Assembly (NCBI RefSeq): GCF_018219815.1
Contig: NZ_JADMKU010000011.1
Coordinates: 62,001 to 126,000 of the forward strand
Direction: 5' to 3'
Source of the DNA: Thalassovita aquimarina
Lineage (GTDB): Bacteria; Pseudomonadota; Alphaproteobacteria; Rhodobacterales; Rhodobacteraceae
DNA: 64,000 bases
Shown one piece after another: positions 44,061-54,223 of this stretch. The position numbers were made by a program, and so were the translations under genes. Position 1 is the first letter of the stretch, and every line of letters starts with the position of its first letter. The notes under the pieces are model-generated. The model had not been told where the DNA came from, did no database searches, and saw nothing but the letters and a program-made list of their open reading frames with translations.

Positions 44061-45242
44061 ATGCAATTCGAAACGATCATCCTTGGCGCCGGAGCAGCCG
44101 GCATGATGTGCGCGATCCATGCCGGACGCGACGTGCTGGTGCTCGACCATGCCAAGGCGCCGGGCGAAAAGATCCGCATCTCGGGCGGCGGGCGCTGCAA
44201 TTTTACCAACATGCACGCGGGCCCGGGCAATTTCCTGAGTGCGAACCCGCATTTCGCCAAATCGGCGCTGGCGCGCTACACGCAGTGGGATTTCCTCGAC
44301 CTCATCGGGAAACACGGCATTGCGTGGCACGAAAAGACGCTGGGGCAATTGTTCTGCGACGACAGCGCAAAACAGATCGTGGCGATGCTTCTGGACGAAA
44401 TGGCCAAAGCGGGCGCGACGATGTGGCTGCGCACCGCGATCACATCGGTCGAGAAGAGCGAAGACGGCTTCCGGCTGCAGATCGAAAGCGAGGGCAAGCG
44501 CAAGACCGTAACCTGCCGCAATCTGGTGGTGGCGACGGGCGGCAAATCGATCCCCAAGATGGGGGCGACCGGGCTTGCCTATGACATCGCGCGGCAATTC
44601 GGGCTTTCGATCACCGAAACGCGCCCGGGCCTGGTGCCGCTGACCTTCCCCGACGGGCGGTTTTCGGGCCTGTCGGGCGTGTCGCTGCCGGTGCGGGTGA
44701 TCTGCAACGGGGCGAGCTTCGACGAGGCGATGTTGTTCACCCATCGCGGGCTGTCGGGACCTGCGATATTGCAAATCTCCTCCTACTGGCGCGAAGGCGA
44801 TGCGATCCGCATCAACCTGTTCCCCAATTCCGACCCGTTCGAAGCACTGCGCACCCAACGGCAGCAAGCCGGGCGCAAGAACCTGTCGACGGTGCTGGCG
44901 CAGATGCTGCCCTCACGGCTGGCCGATTATCTGGCGGGCGAGTGGAAGCTGAACGGCAATCTGGCCGATCAGGGCGACGCGGCGCTTACCGCGCTTTGCG
45001 ACCGGCTGACCGGGTGGGACTTGGTTCCGACCGGATCGGAAGGCTACCGCACCGCCGAGGTGACGCTGGGCGGGGTGGATACCGACGGGTTGTCGTCAAA
45101 GACGATGATGGCGAAGGATGTGCCGGGGCTCTATTTCATCGGCGAATGCGTCGACGTGACCGGCTGGCTCGGCGGCTACAATTTCCAATGGGCGTGGTCA
45201 TCGGGGTTCGCGGCGGGCACCTCCATTGCCGCGCAGAGGTAG
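44061..45242 (+). CDS. HI0933-family flavoprotein (NAD(P)/FAD-dependent oxidoreductase)
   Basis: A 393-residue FAD protein of the HI0933/BaiN-like family. The FAD motif is ILGAGAAGMMCAIHAG with the following RISGGGRCNFTN, then VVATGGKSIPKMGATG, and the C-terminal FIGECVDVTGWLGGYNFQWAWSSG. The substrate is not known; some relatives reduce double bonds or act on modified nucleosides. The ATG at 44061 gives MQFETIILGAG; a frame start at 44004 only adds non-conserved residues. It runs opposite to the surrounding dcw genes. Confidence 0.9.
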   Translation: MQFETIILGAGAAGMMCAIHAGRDVLVLDHAKAPGEKIRISGGGRCNFTNMHAGPGNFLSANPHFAKSALARYTQWDFLDLIGKHGIAWHEKTLGQLFCDDSAKQIVAMLLDEMAKAGATMWLRTAITSVEKSEDGFRLQIESEGKRKTVTCRNLVVATGGKSIPKMGATGLAYDIARQFGLSITETRPGLVPLTFPDGRFSGLSGVSLPVRVICNGASFDEAMLFTHRGLSGPAILQISSYWREGDAIRINLFPNSDPFEALRTQRQQAGRKNLSTVLAQMLPSRLADYLAGEWKLNGNLADQGDAALTALCDRLTGWDLVPTGSEGYRTAEVTLGGVDTDGLSSKTMMAKDVPGLYFIGECVDVTGWLGGYNFQWAWSSGFAAGTSIAAQR

Positions 45243-45260
45243 CGCTGGCCCGGTGGCCTG

Positions 45261-45280
45261 CCGGCCTTGTTCCGGGCCGG
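45261..45280. repeat. Intergenic repeat copy 2 (hairpin-forming)
   Basis: CCGGCCTTGTTCCGGGCCGG, 18 bases after the flavoprotein stop and before a converging gene. Nineteen bases match 9763-9781 exactly. Confidence 0.55.
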
Positions 45281-45287
45281 AAATTCC

Positions 45288-45959
45288 TCAGTCCCCCGAT
45301 CCCCCCTCCCCGATCAGTTCCGCCGCTTCGTCCAGCAGCCGCACCACCTCCTCGTCTAGGGTCTGGCCGAAATCAACGTAATGCAGCCCGATGGCCTGGA
45401 ACGGATATGGCGTTGACAGGCAGATCACCTCGTCCACCTCGCCCCGCAAGTCCTCGACCACATCTTCGGGCGCCACCGGCACCGCCAGCACCAGCTTCGC
45501 CGGATCACGCTTGCGCACCGCTTTCAGAGATGCCCGCGTGGTCGCCCCGGTGGCGATACCGTCATCCACAACGATCGCGGTGCGGCCCTTGATCGGCACC
45601 TGCGCGCGACCGCTCAGGTAAACCCCGCGGCGACGGCGGATTTCCTCCAGCCGCGATTTCGACATCTGCTCGATATCCTCGTCCGTCAGGCCAAGCGCGA
45701 GCATGATGCCTTCGTTCGTCACGATCTGCGGATCGTCGCCATTGACCACCGCCGCGACTGCCAGTTCCTGCTGCCCCGGCGCGCCGATCTTGCGCACCAT
45801 CACAAGGTCCAAGGGCACCTTCAAAGCGCGCACCACCTCGATCGCCACCGGCACGCCGCCGCGCGGCAGCGCCAGAACCACCGGGTCGTCGTAGTTCCTT
45901 TCCGCCAGCACTTCGGCCAGGGCCTTGCCCGCCTCGGTACGATTGAGAAAACGGCTCAT
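45288..45959 (-). CDS. Phosphoribosyltransferase-family protein
   Basis: A 223-residue type I phosphoribosyltransferase fold. The PRPP-binding motif is AIVVDDGIATGATTRAS. The N-terminal VVLALPRGGVPVAIEVVRAL and DLVMVRKIGAPGQQELAVAAV stretches mark the subgroup commonly encoded next to dienelactone-hydrolase-like genes. The actual reaction is unknown. The ATG at 45959 overlaps the upstream hydrolase gene by four bases. Confidence 0.85.
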   Translation of the reverse strand: MSRFLNRTEAGKALAEVLAERNYDDPVVLALPRGGVPVAIEVVRALKVPLDLVMVRKIGAPGQQELAVAAVVNGDDPQIVTNEGIMLALGLTDEDIEQMSKSRLEEIRRRRGVYLSGRAQVPIKGRTAIVVDDGIATGATTRASLKAVRKRDPAKLVLAVPVAPEDVVEDLRGEVDEVICLSTPYPFQAIGLHYVDFGQTLDEEVVRLLDEAAELIGEGGSGD

Positions 45960-46600
45960 TGCTGATCCCCCTTGGTGAAATGCCTCTCGAACCAATCGCC
46001 CGCCAGGTCGATCACCTGGTCCAGCGTGCCCGGTTCCTCGAACAGGTGGGTGGCGCCCGGCACGATCTGAATCTCATGCGGGCAAGTCATCTGCGCCGCC
46101 GCCGTCTCATTGAGGTCGATCACCGGCCCGTCGTGCCCACCCACGATCATCAGCACCGGCGCGCGCACCTGCGGCAGGACCTGCCCGGCAAGATCGGGCC
46201 GCCCACCGCGCGACACCACGCTGGCGAACCGATCCGGAGCTTCGGCCGCCGCGACCAGGGCCGCCGCCGCCCCCGTGCTCGACCCGAACAGGGCCACCTG
46301 CAGGTCGGCCAATCCCGGCTGGACCATCGCCCAGTCGACCGCCTCGACCATCCGCCTGCCCAGAAGCGGGATGTCGAAAACGTTGGCCCGATCCATCGCC
46401 TCCTCTTCGCTTAGCAGGTCGAACAGCAGGGTGGCGATGCCGCGTTGTCCCAGAGCTTCGGCGACGTGATTGTTTCGCGGGCTGCGCCGGCTGCTGCCCG
46501 CACCATGAGCAAAAATCACCAGCCCGATCGGATCGTCGGGCACACGCAAGATCCCTTCCAGCTGTTTCGGGCCGACCGAAACGATCTCCTGCTGCGCCAT
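45956..46600 (-). CDS. Alpha/beta hydrolase (dienelactone hydrolase-like)
   Basis: A 214-residue alpha/beta hydrolase. The nucleophile elbow is LFGSSTGAAAA (G-x-S-x-G with Ser), the acid is in MIVGGHDGPV, and the His is in VPGATHLFEEPG. The ATG at 46600 follows AAGGGGGGAAC exactly at the normal distance; a longer frame to 46696 would bury that site. It is coupled to the phosphoribosyltransferase gene. The pair is found together in many proteobacteria, sometimes fused, but the substrate is unknown. Confidence 0.87.
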   Translation of the reverse strand: MAQQEIVSVGPKQLEGILRVPDDPIGLVIFAHGAGSSRRSPRNNHVAEALGQRGIATLLFDLLSEEEAMDRANVFDIPLLGRRMVEAVDWAMVQPGLADLQVALFGSSTGAAAALVAAAEAPDRFASVVSRGGRPDLAGQVLPQVRAPVLMIVGGHDGPVIDLNETAAAQMTCPHEIQIVPGATHLFEEPGTLDQVIDLAGDWFERHFTKGDQQ

Positions 46601-46739
46601 GTTCCCCCCTTCGCCGCCTGCAGCGGCCCATCCTGAGTGGCAATGCTTGGGAACAGGATGGCGGATCGCGAAAGGGGCGTCTTTGACCGAGGTCATGTCG
46701 CAAGCGGCCCGAGACAGCGGCGCTTTGCGCCATCAAGCA

Positions 46740-46768
46740 GCGCCCGACCGCCCATACGGGCGGGCGCT
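46740..46768 (-). terminator. GC-rich hairpin downstream of murD
   Basis: GCGCCCG (46740-46746) pairs with CGGGCGC (46761-46767), with a further CCGCCC/GGGCGG-type pairing inside. It lies about 92 bases past the murD stop. It has no strong T tract, so it is only a weak terminator candidate. Confidence 0.4.
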
Positions 46769-46859
46769 TCTTCACTGTTTGCGCGCTACCGAAACGCCGG
46801 AAGTGGCGGATGGGTCCACTGCCAATCACGCAGGGTGGTGCGCCCATCCGCGGTCGGGG

Positions 46860-48263
46860 TCACCCCGCCAGCGCCGCTTTCACGCAGGCAGTGAAATCCT
46901 CACCACGCTGTTCGAAATTGTCGTATTGATCGAAACTCGCCGCCGCCGGGGCCAGCAGCACCGTGTCGCCCTCTTCCGCATCTTCCATCGCACGGGCGAC
47001 CGCACGTTCCATCGTCGTACAGACCTCGGCTTCGCAGCCATCGAGCAGCAGCGCGAACTGCGCCGCCTCGCGCCCGATCACGTAGGCCTTCTTCACCGAT
47101 CCCAATGCGTCCAGCAACGGCCCAAGCCCGCCTTCCTTCTGCAGCCCGCCGCAGATCCAGCGGATGTTCGGAAACGCCCGCAACGCCTTTTCTGCACTGT
47201 CCACGTTGGTCGCCTTGCTGTCGTTGACGAAGCGGACACCACCTTCATCGGCGATGGTCTGACCGCGATGGGGCAGCCCGGCAAAGCTCTGGAACGCCGC
47301 TTCGATCACGCGCGGCGCAAGCCCCAGCGTGCGACAGGCGGCATAGGCGGCGCAGGCGTTCTGGTGGTTATGCGCCCCGGGCAGCCCGGTGATGCCACGC
47401 AGGTCGATCGATCCGGCCTGCCGGCCCTTGCGGTATTCGCTGAGGAACCCCTTGCGGGCAAAAACGTTCCAGCTCGGGCCGGTCAGTTTTGTCCCGGCAG
47501 ACACCCGGATCACCCGGTCGTCCGCCGCGCCCTGCCCCATCTGGTTGGCAAGGTAACGGCCTTCGTTTTCGTCCACCCCGACGACGGCGCGATCCGGCCC
47601 GCCCTCGGCAAACAGCCGGCGTTTGGCGGCGAAATAGCCGCCGATGCCGCCATGCCGGTCCAGGTGATCGGGCGACAGGTTGGTGAAGACCGCGATATCG
47701 GGGGTCAGCGCGCGCGCCAGGTCGGTCTGGTAGCTCGAGAGTTCCAGCACGATCACCTCGCCGTCGACGGGCGGTTCGATGTCCAGCACCCCGCGCCCGA
47801 TATTGCCCGCCAGCTGCGCCGGCTTGCCCGCCTCGCACAGGATGTGATGGATCAGCGCCGAGGTGGTGGATTTTCCGTTCGACCCGGTCACCGCGATCAC
47901 CCGCGGCGGCGTGTCGTAGTGATCCCAGTCGCCCGCCCCCAGCGAGCGGAAAAACAGCCCGATATCGTTGTCCACCGGCACGCCCGCGTCCCAGGCGGCG
48001 GCGACCACCTTGTTCGGTTCGGGGTAGAGATGCGGAATGCCCGGGCTGACCACCAGACATACGATATCGTCGAAGGCGCCCGCGCGCATCAGGTCGCGGG
48101 TCTCGAACCCTTCGGCCTCGGCCTTGCCGCGCGCATCCGGGTTGTCGTCCCAGCAAACCGGGATCGCGCCACCGGCCTGCAACGCCCGCGCCGCCGCCAG
48201 CCCCGACCGGCCCAGCCCCAGAACCGCCACCCGGCGCGTTTCAAATCCCGTGACAGGTATCAT
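46860..48263 (-). CDS. murD: UDP-N-acetylmuramoylalanine--D-glutamate ligase
   Basis: A 467-residue Mur ligase that adds D-glutamate. It has the N-terminal Rossmann motif [18 protein letters not shown], the ATP loop [14 protein letters not shown], and C-terminal [20 protein letters not shown] (the DSKATN motif of MurD). It follows mraY after 136 bases. It ends the first dcw segment; the next dcw gene, ftsW, is almost 3 kb further on, behind inserted genes. Confidence 0.96.
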   Translation of the reverse strand: MIPVTGFETRRVAVLGLGRSGLAAARALQAGGAIPVCWDDNPDARGKAEAEGFETRDLMRAGAFDDIVCLVVSPGIPHLYPEPNKVVAAAWDAGVPVDNDIGLFFRSLGAGDWDHYDTPPRVIAVTGSNGKSTTSALIHHILCEAGKPAQLAGNIGRGVLDIEPPVDGEVIVLELSSYQTDLARALTPDIAVFTNLSPDHLDRHGGIGGYFAAKRRLFAEGGPDRAVVGVDENEGRYLANQMGQGAADDRVIRVSAGTKLTGPSWNVFARKGFLSEYRKGRQAGSIDLRGITGLPGAHNHQNACAAYAACRTLGLAPRVIEAAFQSFAGLPHRGQTIADEGGVRFVNDSKATNVDSAEKALRAFPNIRWICGGLQKEGGLGPLLDALGSVKKAYVIGREAAQFALLLDGCEAEVCTTMERAVARAMEDAEEGDTVLLAPAAASFDQYDNFEQRGEDFTACVKAALAG

Positions 48264-48399
48264 GCCCTATTCCCCAACTCTCACCGCCCCTGCGTTTCCT
48301 TCTGACCCTTTTCCGCGCGGCGCGCACGCCCGAGGAGTGGGCAAAGGCCCGCGACGAAACAGAACTGCGCGCGCAGGCGCGCACAGCCAAACAGCCGCC

Positions 48400-49482
48400 T
48401 CAGCGCACCTTCAGCGTCGCCAGCCCGATCATCGCCAGGATCAGCGCGATGATCCAGAACCGGATCACGATCTGCGGCTCGGCCCAGCCCTTTTTCTCGT
48501 AATGGTGATGGATCGGCGCCATCAGGAACACCCGCTTGCCTGTGCGCTTGAAATACAGGACCTGAATGATCACGCTCAGCGCCTCGACCACGAACAAGCC
48601 GCCGACGATGGCCAGAACGATTTCGTGCTTGGTCGCCACCGCGATCGCACCGAGCGCCCCGCCCAGGGCCAGCGACCCGGTGTCCCCCATGAAGACGGCC
48701 GCCGGCGGCGCGTTGTACCACAGGAAGCCCAGCCCCCCACCGACCAGACCGGCGACAAAGACCAGGATCTCACCGGTGCCGGGCACGTAGTGCACGTCCA
48801 GATATTCGGTGAAGTCGACCCGGCCCACCGCATAGGCGATGATGCCCAGGGCGGTTGCGGCGATCATCACCGGCATGATCGCCAGCCCGTCGAGACCGTC
48901 GGTCAGGTTCACCGCGTTGGCAGCGCCCACGACCACGATCATCGCGAACGGGATAAAGATCAGCCCCAGATTGATCAGCGTATCCTTGAACACCGGCAGC
49001 GCCAGCCGGTATTGCAGTGCCTCGGGATGGTAAACCGTGGCCCAGTACCCGGCGATGCCGGCGATCGCGAAGCCCAAGAGCAGCCGCAGCTTGCCCGGCA
49101 CACCCTTGGTATTCTGCTTGCTGACCTTGGCGTAATCGTCGGCAAACCCGATCAGCCCGAAGGCCAGGGTGACGAACAGCACCAGCCAGACGAAGGGATT
49201 GTCGAGCCGCGCCCACAGGATCGTCGAGGTCATCAGCGCCCCCACGATCAAGAGCCCGCCCATCGTCGGCGTGCCGGCCTTGACGAAATGCCCCTCGGGG
49301 CCGTCGTCGCGGATCGGCTGGCCCTTGCCCTGACGCTTGCGCAGCACGTTGATCAGCGGCCGCCCGAAGATGAAGCCGAAGATCAGCGCGGTCATGAAAG
49401 CGCCGCCCGAGCGGAAGGTGATGTAGCGAAACAGGTTGAAGAAGTCGCCACCGTCCGAAAGCTCGGTCAACCAGAAAAGCAT
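48400..49482 (-). CDS. mraY: Phospho-N-acetylmuramoyl-pentapeptide transferase
   Basis: A 360-residue ten-helix membrane enzyme that makes lipid I by moving the sugar-pentapeptide onto undecaprenyl phosphate. The catalytic Asp motifs are [10 protein letters not shown] and [14 protein letters not shown], and the basic loop [15 protein letters not shown] is intact. It is three bases downstream of murF on the minus strand, consistent with one operon. Confidence 0.97.
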   Translation of the reverse strand: MLFWLTELSDGGDFFNLFRYITFRSGGAFMTALIFGFIFGRPLINVLRKRQGKGQPIRDDGPEGHFVKAGTPTMGGLLIVGALMTSTILWARLDNPFVWLVLFVTLAFGLIGFADDYAKVSKQNTKGVPGKLRLLLGFAIAGIAGYWATVYHPEALQYRLALPVFKDTLINLGLIFIPFAMIVVVGAANAVNLTDGLDGLAIMPVMIAATALGIIAYAVGRVDFTEYLDVHYVPGTGEILVFVAGLVGGGLGFLWYNAPPAAVFMGDTGSLALGGALGAIAVATKHEIVLAIVGGLFVVEALSVIIQVLYFKRTGKRVFLMAPIHHHYEKKGWAEPQIVIRFWIIALILAMIGLATLKVR

Positions 49483-49485
49483 ATG

Positions 49486-50928
49486 TTACGCCCCTTGTTC
49501 AGATGAGGGCGCGGCATGGCCCAGTTTTCGGATCGCGTCAACAACCTTGGAGACTTTCGATCCCTTCGACCCCTTCACCAGCACAACATCGCCGGCATCG
49601 ACCAGCCGATGCGTCCGTTCGACCATCTTGCCAGCGGTTTCGGTCCAGTCGCCGCGCCGCCCGGCCGGAAGCCGTTCCCAGAGCATGCGCATGCGCGGCC
49701 CGACGCAGTGGATCACGTCAATATCGGCAAGGAAAGGCAGCTCGGCCAGATCCTCGTGCATCTGGTTCTCGTCCTCGCCCAGTTCCAGCATGTCGCCCAG
49801 GATCGCCACGCGGCGGCCCTTGCTGACGCGTCCGATACCGTCCCGGGGATGGGCCGCGGCCAGCACTTCCAGCGCCGCCGCCATCGAGGTCGGATTGGCG
49901 TTGAAGGCGTCGTCGATCAGGTCGATCGCCTGTTCCTCAACCGCCGGATCAAGCCGTATGCGTTCGCGGATGCCACGCCCCGCCGGCGGCTGCCACCGGG
50001 CGATGTCGGAGGCGGCCATCGTCGTATCCAGCCGCAGCGCGTGGATCACCGCCAGAACCCCCATCGCGTTGACCGCGAAATGCCGCCCAGCGGCCATGAT
50101 CTTGAACAGGACCGGGCTGCGCCAGCGGCGGCCCTCGGCGACGGTGACGTCATCTACCAGCTGGATCTTGGTCAGGCGGTGATGGTTGCGCCTGCCTTCG
50201 CCAAAGGTGATCAGTCGCGCCCCGCGCGCCCGCGCCGCTGCCTCGAGGATCGGCGCGGTGTCCAGATCGCCGTTGGTGACGGCCGTCCCGCCCGGTTCCA
50301 GCCCGTCGAAAATCGCCGCTTTTTCGCGTGCGATGCCGTCGATATCTTCGAAGGCTTCCAGATGGGCGGCGGCGACGGTGGTGATCATCGCCACATGCGG
50401 GCGCGCCATGCGCGCCAGCGGGGAAATTTCACCGGGGTGGTTCATGCCGATCTCAATCACCGCGAAATCGGTGTCGCGCGGCATCCGCGCCAAGGTCAGC
50501 GGCACCCCCCAGTGGTTGTTGTAACTGGCCTCGGCGGCGTGGGTCTTGCCCTGCCCGCCCAGCACGATGCGCAGCATTTCCTTGGTCGAGGTCTTGCCGA
50601 CCGACCCGGTGACAGCGACGATCCTGGCCTTGGTGCGGGCGCGGGCGGCGCGGCCCATGTCCTCCAGCGCTTTCAGAACATCCGGCACGATCAGCAAGGG
50701 CGCGTCCTGCGCCACGCCGTCGGGCCGGTGGGTTACCAAGGCCGCCGCCGCGCCCTGTTCCAGTGCCTGCGCCACGAAGTCATGCCCGTCCCGCGCCGCC
50801 TTCAGGGCGACGAACAGGTCGCCGGGCCGCAACGTGCGGGTGTCGATCGACACGCCGTCGGCCTGCCAGTCGGTGGTCGCGCGTCCGCCGGTGGCCCGGG
50901 CGGCCTCGCTCGCGGTCCACAGGGTCAT
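49486..50928 (-). CDS. murF: UDP-N-acetylmuramoyl-tripeptide--D-alanyl-D-alanine ligase
   Basis: A 480-residue Mur ligase completing the pentapeptide. The ATP loop is VTGSVGKTSTKEML, followed by ASYNNHWGVPLTLARM and the DDAFNANPTSM motif of MurF. It overlaps murE by four bases and mraY follows after three. Confidence 0.97.
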   Translation of the reverse strand: MTLWTASEAARATGGRATTDWQADGVSIDTRTLRPGDLFVALKAARDGHDFVAQALEQGAAAALVTHRPDGVAQDAPLLIVPDVLKALEDMGRAARARTKARIVAVTGSVGKTSTKEMLRIVLGGQGKTHAAEASYNNHWGVPLTLARMPRDTDFAVIEIGMNHPGEISPLARMARPHVAMITTVAAAHLEAFEDIDGIAREKAAIFDGLEPGGTAVTNGDLDTAPILEAAARARGARLITFGEGRRNHHRLTKIQLVDDVTVAEGRRWRSPVLFKIMAAGRHFAVNAMGVLAVIHALRLDTTMAASDIARWQPPAGRGIRERIRLDPAVEEQAIDLIDDAFNANPTSMAAALEVLAAAHPRDGIGRVSKGRRVAILGDMLELGEDENQMHEDLAELPFLADIDVIHCVGPRMRMLWERLPAGRRGDWTETAGKMVERTHRLVDAGDVVLVKGSKGSKVSKVVDAIRKLGHAAPSSEQGA

Positions 50929-52421
50929 GCCATGCCTCCGTCCAGCGCCGAGACTGCGACGCTGGCCTGTTCTGCATCGTCGAAGGGATAGACCACGTCG
51001 CCCACCACCTGGCCGCTTTCGTGGCCCTTACCGGCGATCAGCAACGCGTCGCCCGGCCCAAGCGCATCGACGCCGCGCAGGATCGCCTCGGCCCGGTCGC
51101 CGACCTCAAGCGCCTCGGGGCAGCCCATCATCACGTCCTGTCGGATCGCGGCGGGGTCTTCGCTGCGCGGGTTGTCGTCGGTCACGATCACAAGATCGGC
51201 GTTTTCCGCCGCCGCCTGACCCATCAACGGCCGCTTGGTCCGGTCGCGGTCGCCGCCCGCGCCCACCACCGCCACCAGCCGCCCCATCACATGCGGGCGC
51301 AGCGCCTTCAGAGCGGTTTTCACCGCGTCGGGCGTATGGGCATAATCCACGAACACGGCCGCGCCGTTGGCCCGCGTCGCGGCCAGCTGCATCCGGCCGC
51401 GCACCGTGCCCAAATGCGGCAGGGTTTCGAACACCCGCTCGGCATTGGCTCCCGCACCGATCACCAGTCCGGCGGCCAGCAGCACGTTTTCCGCCTGGAA
51501 GCCGCCGATTAATGGCAGCCGGACAAGATGCGATATGCCATTGAAGCCAAAGCGGATTTCCTGCGACGTAGCATCGAAGCGCTGCCCCTGCAGTTGCAGG
51601 TCGGCCAGCGGCAAGCGCCCGACGCGGATCACCCTTTGGCCGCGTTCGATGGCCAGTCCGGCGATATCCTGACCGCGCGGATCGTCGATATTGACGACCG
51701 CGACGCCGTCCTCGGGCAGAACCCGGGTGAACAGCCCCGCCTTGGCGCGGAAATAATCGTCGAACGAGGCGTGGTAGTCGAGGTGATCCTGGGTGAAATT
51801 GGTGAACCCCGCCGCCTTCAGGTGAACCCCGTCCAGTCGCCGTTGCGCCAGCCCGTGGCTCGAGGCCTCCATCGCGGCATGGGTGATGCCTGCATCGGCG
51901 CAGGCGGCCAGCATCCGGTGCAGGGTGATCGGTTCCGGCGTGGTATGATGCAGCGGCGCCCGGTAGGCGCCTTCGACTCCGGTGGTGCCCAGGTTGACCG
52001 CGTCAAAGCCCAGTTCCGTCCAGATCTGCCGCGCGAAGGTGGCGACCGAGGTTTTGCCGTTGGTGCCGGTGACGGCGACCATGGTGGCGGGCTGTGCCCC
52101 GAACCACAAGGCGGCGGAATAGGCCAGCGTCTGGCGCGGATCCTCGGCCACGATCAGGGCGGCGTCGCTGCGCGACAGGGCACCGCTGGCGATCCGCGCG
52201 CCCTCTGCATCGGTCAGGATGGCGTCGGCCCCCATTTCCAGCGCGGTTTCGATGAAACTTGCGCCGTGGACCTTGGTCCCCGGCAATGCCGCAAACAGAT
52301 ACCCCTTGCGCACCTCGCGGCTGTCCACCGCCAGCCCGGCAATGAACGGATTGCGCCCGCCCTGGGCGGTCAGCCCCAGTTCACCCAGCGACTTTCCCTG
52401 TGTGTTGCCCTGCTCTGCCAT
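50925..52421 (-). CDS. murE: UDP-MurNAc-tripeptide ligase (meso-diaminopimelate adding)
   Basis: A 498-residue Mur ligase. ATP loop VTGTNGKTSVATFARQ. The C-terminal DNPRSEDP motif is the one that selects meso-diaminopimelate over lysine, as expected in a Gram-negative cell. The Lys for carbamylation and the FTQDHLDYHASFDDYF stretch are present. It lies 17 bases after ftsI. Confidence 0.97.
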   Translation of the reverse strand: MAEQGNTQGKSLGELGLTAQGGRNPFIAGLAVDSREVRKGYLFAALPGTKVHGASFIETALEMGADAILTDAEGARIASGALSRSDAALIVAEDPRQTLAYSAALWFGAQPATMVAVTGTNGKTSVATFARQIWTELGFDAVNLGTTGVEGAYRAPLHHTTPEPITLHRMLAACADAGITHAAMEASSHGLAQRRLDGVHLKAAGFTNFTQDHLDYHASFDDYFRAKAGLFTRVLPEDGVAVVNIDDPRGQDIAGLAIERGQRVIRVGRLPLADLQLQGQRFDATSQEIRFGFNGISHLVRLPLIGGFQAENVLLAAGLVIGAGANAERVFETLPHLGTVRGRMQLAATRANGAAVFVDYAHTPDAVKTALKALRPHVMGRLVAVVGAGGDRDRTKRPLMGQAAAENADLVIVTDDNPRSEDPAAIRQDVMMGCPEALEVGDRAEAILRGVDALGPGDALLIAGKGHESGQVVGDVVYPFDDAEQASVAVSALDGGMA

Positions 52422-52438
52422 CTTGCGCCTTTCCCGGC

Positions 52439-54223
52439 TTAGTTCGATGTCAGGGTTATATCAGCAAGGGTGGCGGGTTCAATCTCGGGGCGCAGGCCCA
52501 ACAGCGGCGCGACGCGGCGGATCATTTCGGCGGCAACCGGCACGGCGGTCCAGCCCGCGGTGCGGCGCGGTTTGTCGCCGGAGTTCTCGGACGGTTCGTC
52601 CAGCGTCACCACCAGGACATATTGCGGATCATGCGCCGGGAACATCGAGGCGAAATTCGCGATCACCCGGTCTTCGTAATATCCGCCGCCGTTTTCCTTG
52701 GGCTTGTCGGCGGTGCCGGTTTTTCCGGCCACCGCATAACCCGGCACATCGCCGAAGCTGGCGGTGCCCTCGGTGACCACCTTGCGCAGCATCTGACGCG
52801 CGGCGCGGGCGGTCTGGGATGACATCACCCGGGGACCCAGTTGCGCCGCGTCCTGCTTCAGCAGGGTCGGTTTGACACTGGTGCCGCCATTGGCAATGAC
52901 GGCGTATGCGGCGGCCAAATGCATCGGCGTCGCCGACAGGCCATGCCCGTAGGAAATCGTCATCGTCGACAGTTCCGACCAATTCGGCGGCAACAGCGGC
53001 ACGCCGCCGCCCGCCTCGGTCAGTTCCACCGGGGTGGCCTCGAAAAAGCCAAGACGGCGCAGGAAATCCTTCTGCCGCTCCACACCGATTTCCTGCGCCA
53101 CCCTGGCGCTGCCGATATTGGACGACTTCACGATGACCTTGGTCAGGCTCATTTCCTTGCCGTAATAATGGTAATCGCGGATCCGGAATTTGCCCCAACG
53201 CAGCGGACCACGGGTGTCGATCACGCTGTCGGGGCGGGCCAGGCCCAGTTCCATCGCCTGCGCCGCCGCGAAGATCTTGAAGGTCGATCCCAGTTCGTAG
53301 ACCCCCTGCACAGCGCGGTTGAACAGCGGGCTGTCCGCGGCATGACCCTGGGTCGGCGGGCGCGGCCGGTCGTTGGGATCGAAATCGGGCAATGACACCA
53401 GCGACAGGATTTCGCCGGTATGCACATCCATCAGAACCGCTGCAGCGCCCTTGGCATTCATCAGCTTCATGCCGCCGTAAAGCACCTGCTCCGCTGCCGC
53501 CTGCACCGACAGATCCAGCGACAGTTTAAGCGCCTTGCCCTCGTTGGACGGGTCACGCAGCATGCCATCGAAACGGCGCTCGACCCCGGCGACGCCGATC
53601 ACCTCGGCGGCGTGTACGCCTTCGCGCCCGAACCCGGCCCCGCCCAGCACATGGGCAGCGAGCCGCCCGTTTGGATAAAGCCGCATTTCGCGCGGGCCGA
53701 ACATCAGGCCGGGATCGCCGATATCATGCACCGCCTGTTTCTGTTCAGGGCTCAACTTCTTGCGAATCCACAGGAATTTGCGCTTCCCGGTGAAGTCTTT
53801 CAGCAGCTTTTCACGCTCTAGGTCAGGGAAGATGCGCGCCAGTTCGGTGGCGGCATGTTCCGGGTCGATCATCTGCGGCGGCTGGGCGTAAAGCGAATAG
53901 GTTTCCAGGTTGGTGGCCAAGATACGTCCCTGCCGGTCGACGATATCGGCGCGTTGCGCCACGATGGCGGCGCCGGCGGCGCTGGCGCGCGGCTCGGACG
54001 GTTCGGACGCCGACAACATCGCCATGCGCCCGCCCACCGCCGAAAAGGCACAAAGGAAAAACAGCCCCAGCACCAGCAGGCGGCCTTCGGCGCGCTGCCG
54101 GGCGCGGTCGCGCATTTCCTCGTGCCGCAACCGGATATTTTCTCGCTCGATCGCGTCGGGGTTTTCGCCCTTCTGGCGGGCTTCGAGGATGCGGGCCAGC
54201 GGGCGCAGCGGGGTCCGGATCAT
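52439..54223 (-). CDS. ftsI: Division-specific penicillin-binding protein FtsI (PBP3)
   Basis: A 594-residue transpeptidase that crosslinks septal peptidoglycan. A long basic cytoplasmic N-terminus (about 48 residues) precedes the single membrane helix (LLVLGLFFLCAFSAVGG). The PBP dimerisation domain (RADIVDRQGRILATNLETYSLYA) and the transpeptidase domain follow. Active-site motifs are GSTFK (the nucleophile Ser), SSN and KTGTAD. The ATG at 54223 overlaps the ftsL stop by one base (TGATG). Confidence 0.96.
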   Translation of the reverse strand: MIRTPLRPLARILEARQKGENPDAIERENIRLRHEEMRDRARQRAEGRLLVLGLFFLCAFSAVGGRMAMLSASEPSEPRASAAGAAIVAQRADIVDRQGRILATNLETYSLYAQPPQMIDPEHAATELARIFPDLEREKLLKDFTGKRKFLWIRKKLSPEQKQAVHDIGDPGLMFGPREMRLYPNGRLAAHVLGGAGFGREGVHAAEVIGVAGVERRFDGMLRDPSNEGKALKLSLDLSVQAAAEQVLYGGMKLMNAKGAAAVLMDVHTGEILSLVSLPDFDPNDRPRPPTQGHAADSPLFNRAVQGVYELGSTFKIFAAAQAMELGLARPDSVIDTRGPLRWGKFRIRDYHYYGKEMSLTKVIVKSSNIGSARVAQEIGVERQKDFLRRLGFFEATPVELTEAGGGVPLLPPNWSELSTMTISYGHGLSATPMHLAAAYAVIANGGTSVKPTLLKQDAAQLGPRVMSSQTARAARQMLRKVVTEGTASFGDVPGYAVAGKTGTADKPKENGGGYYEDRVIANFASMFPAHDPQYVLVVTLDEPSENSGDKPRRTAGWTAVPVAAEMIRRVAPLLGLRPEIEPATLADITLTSN

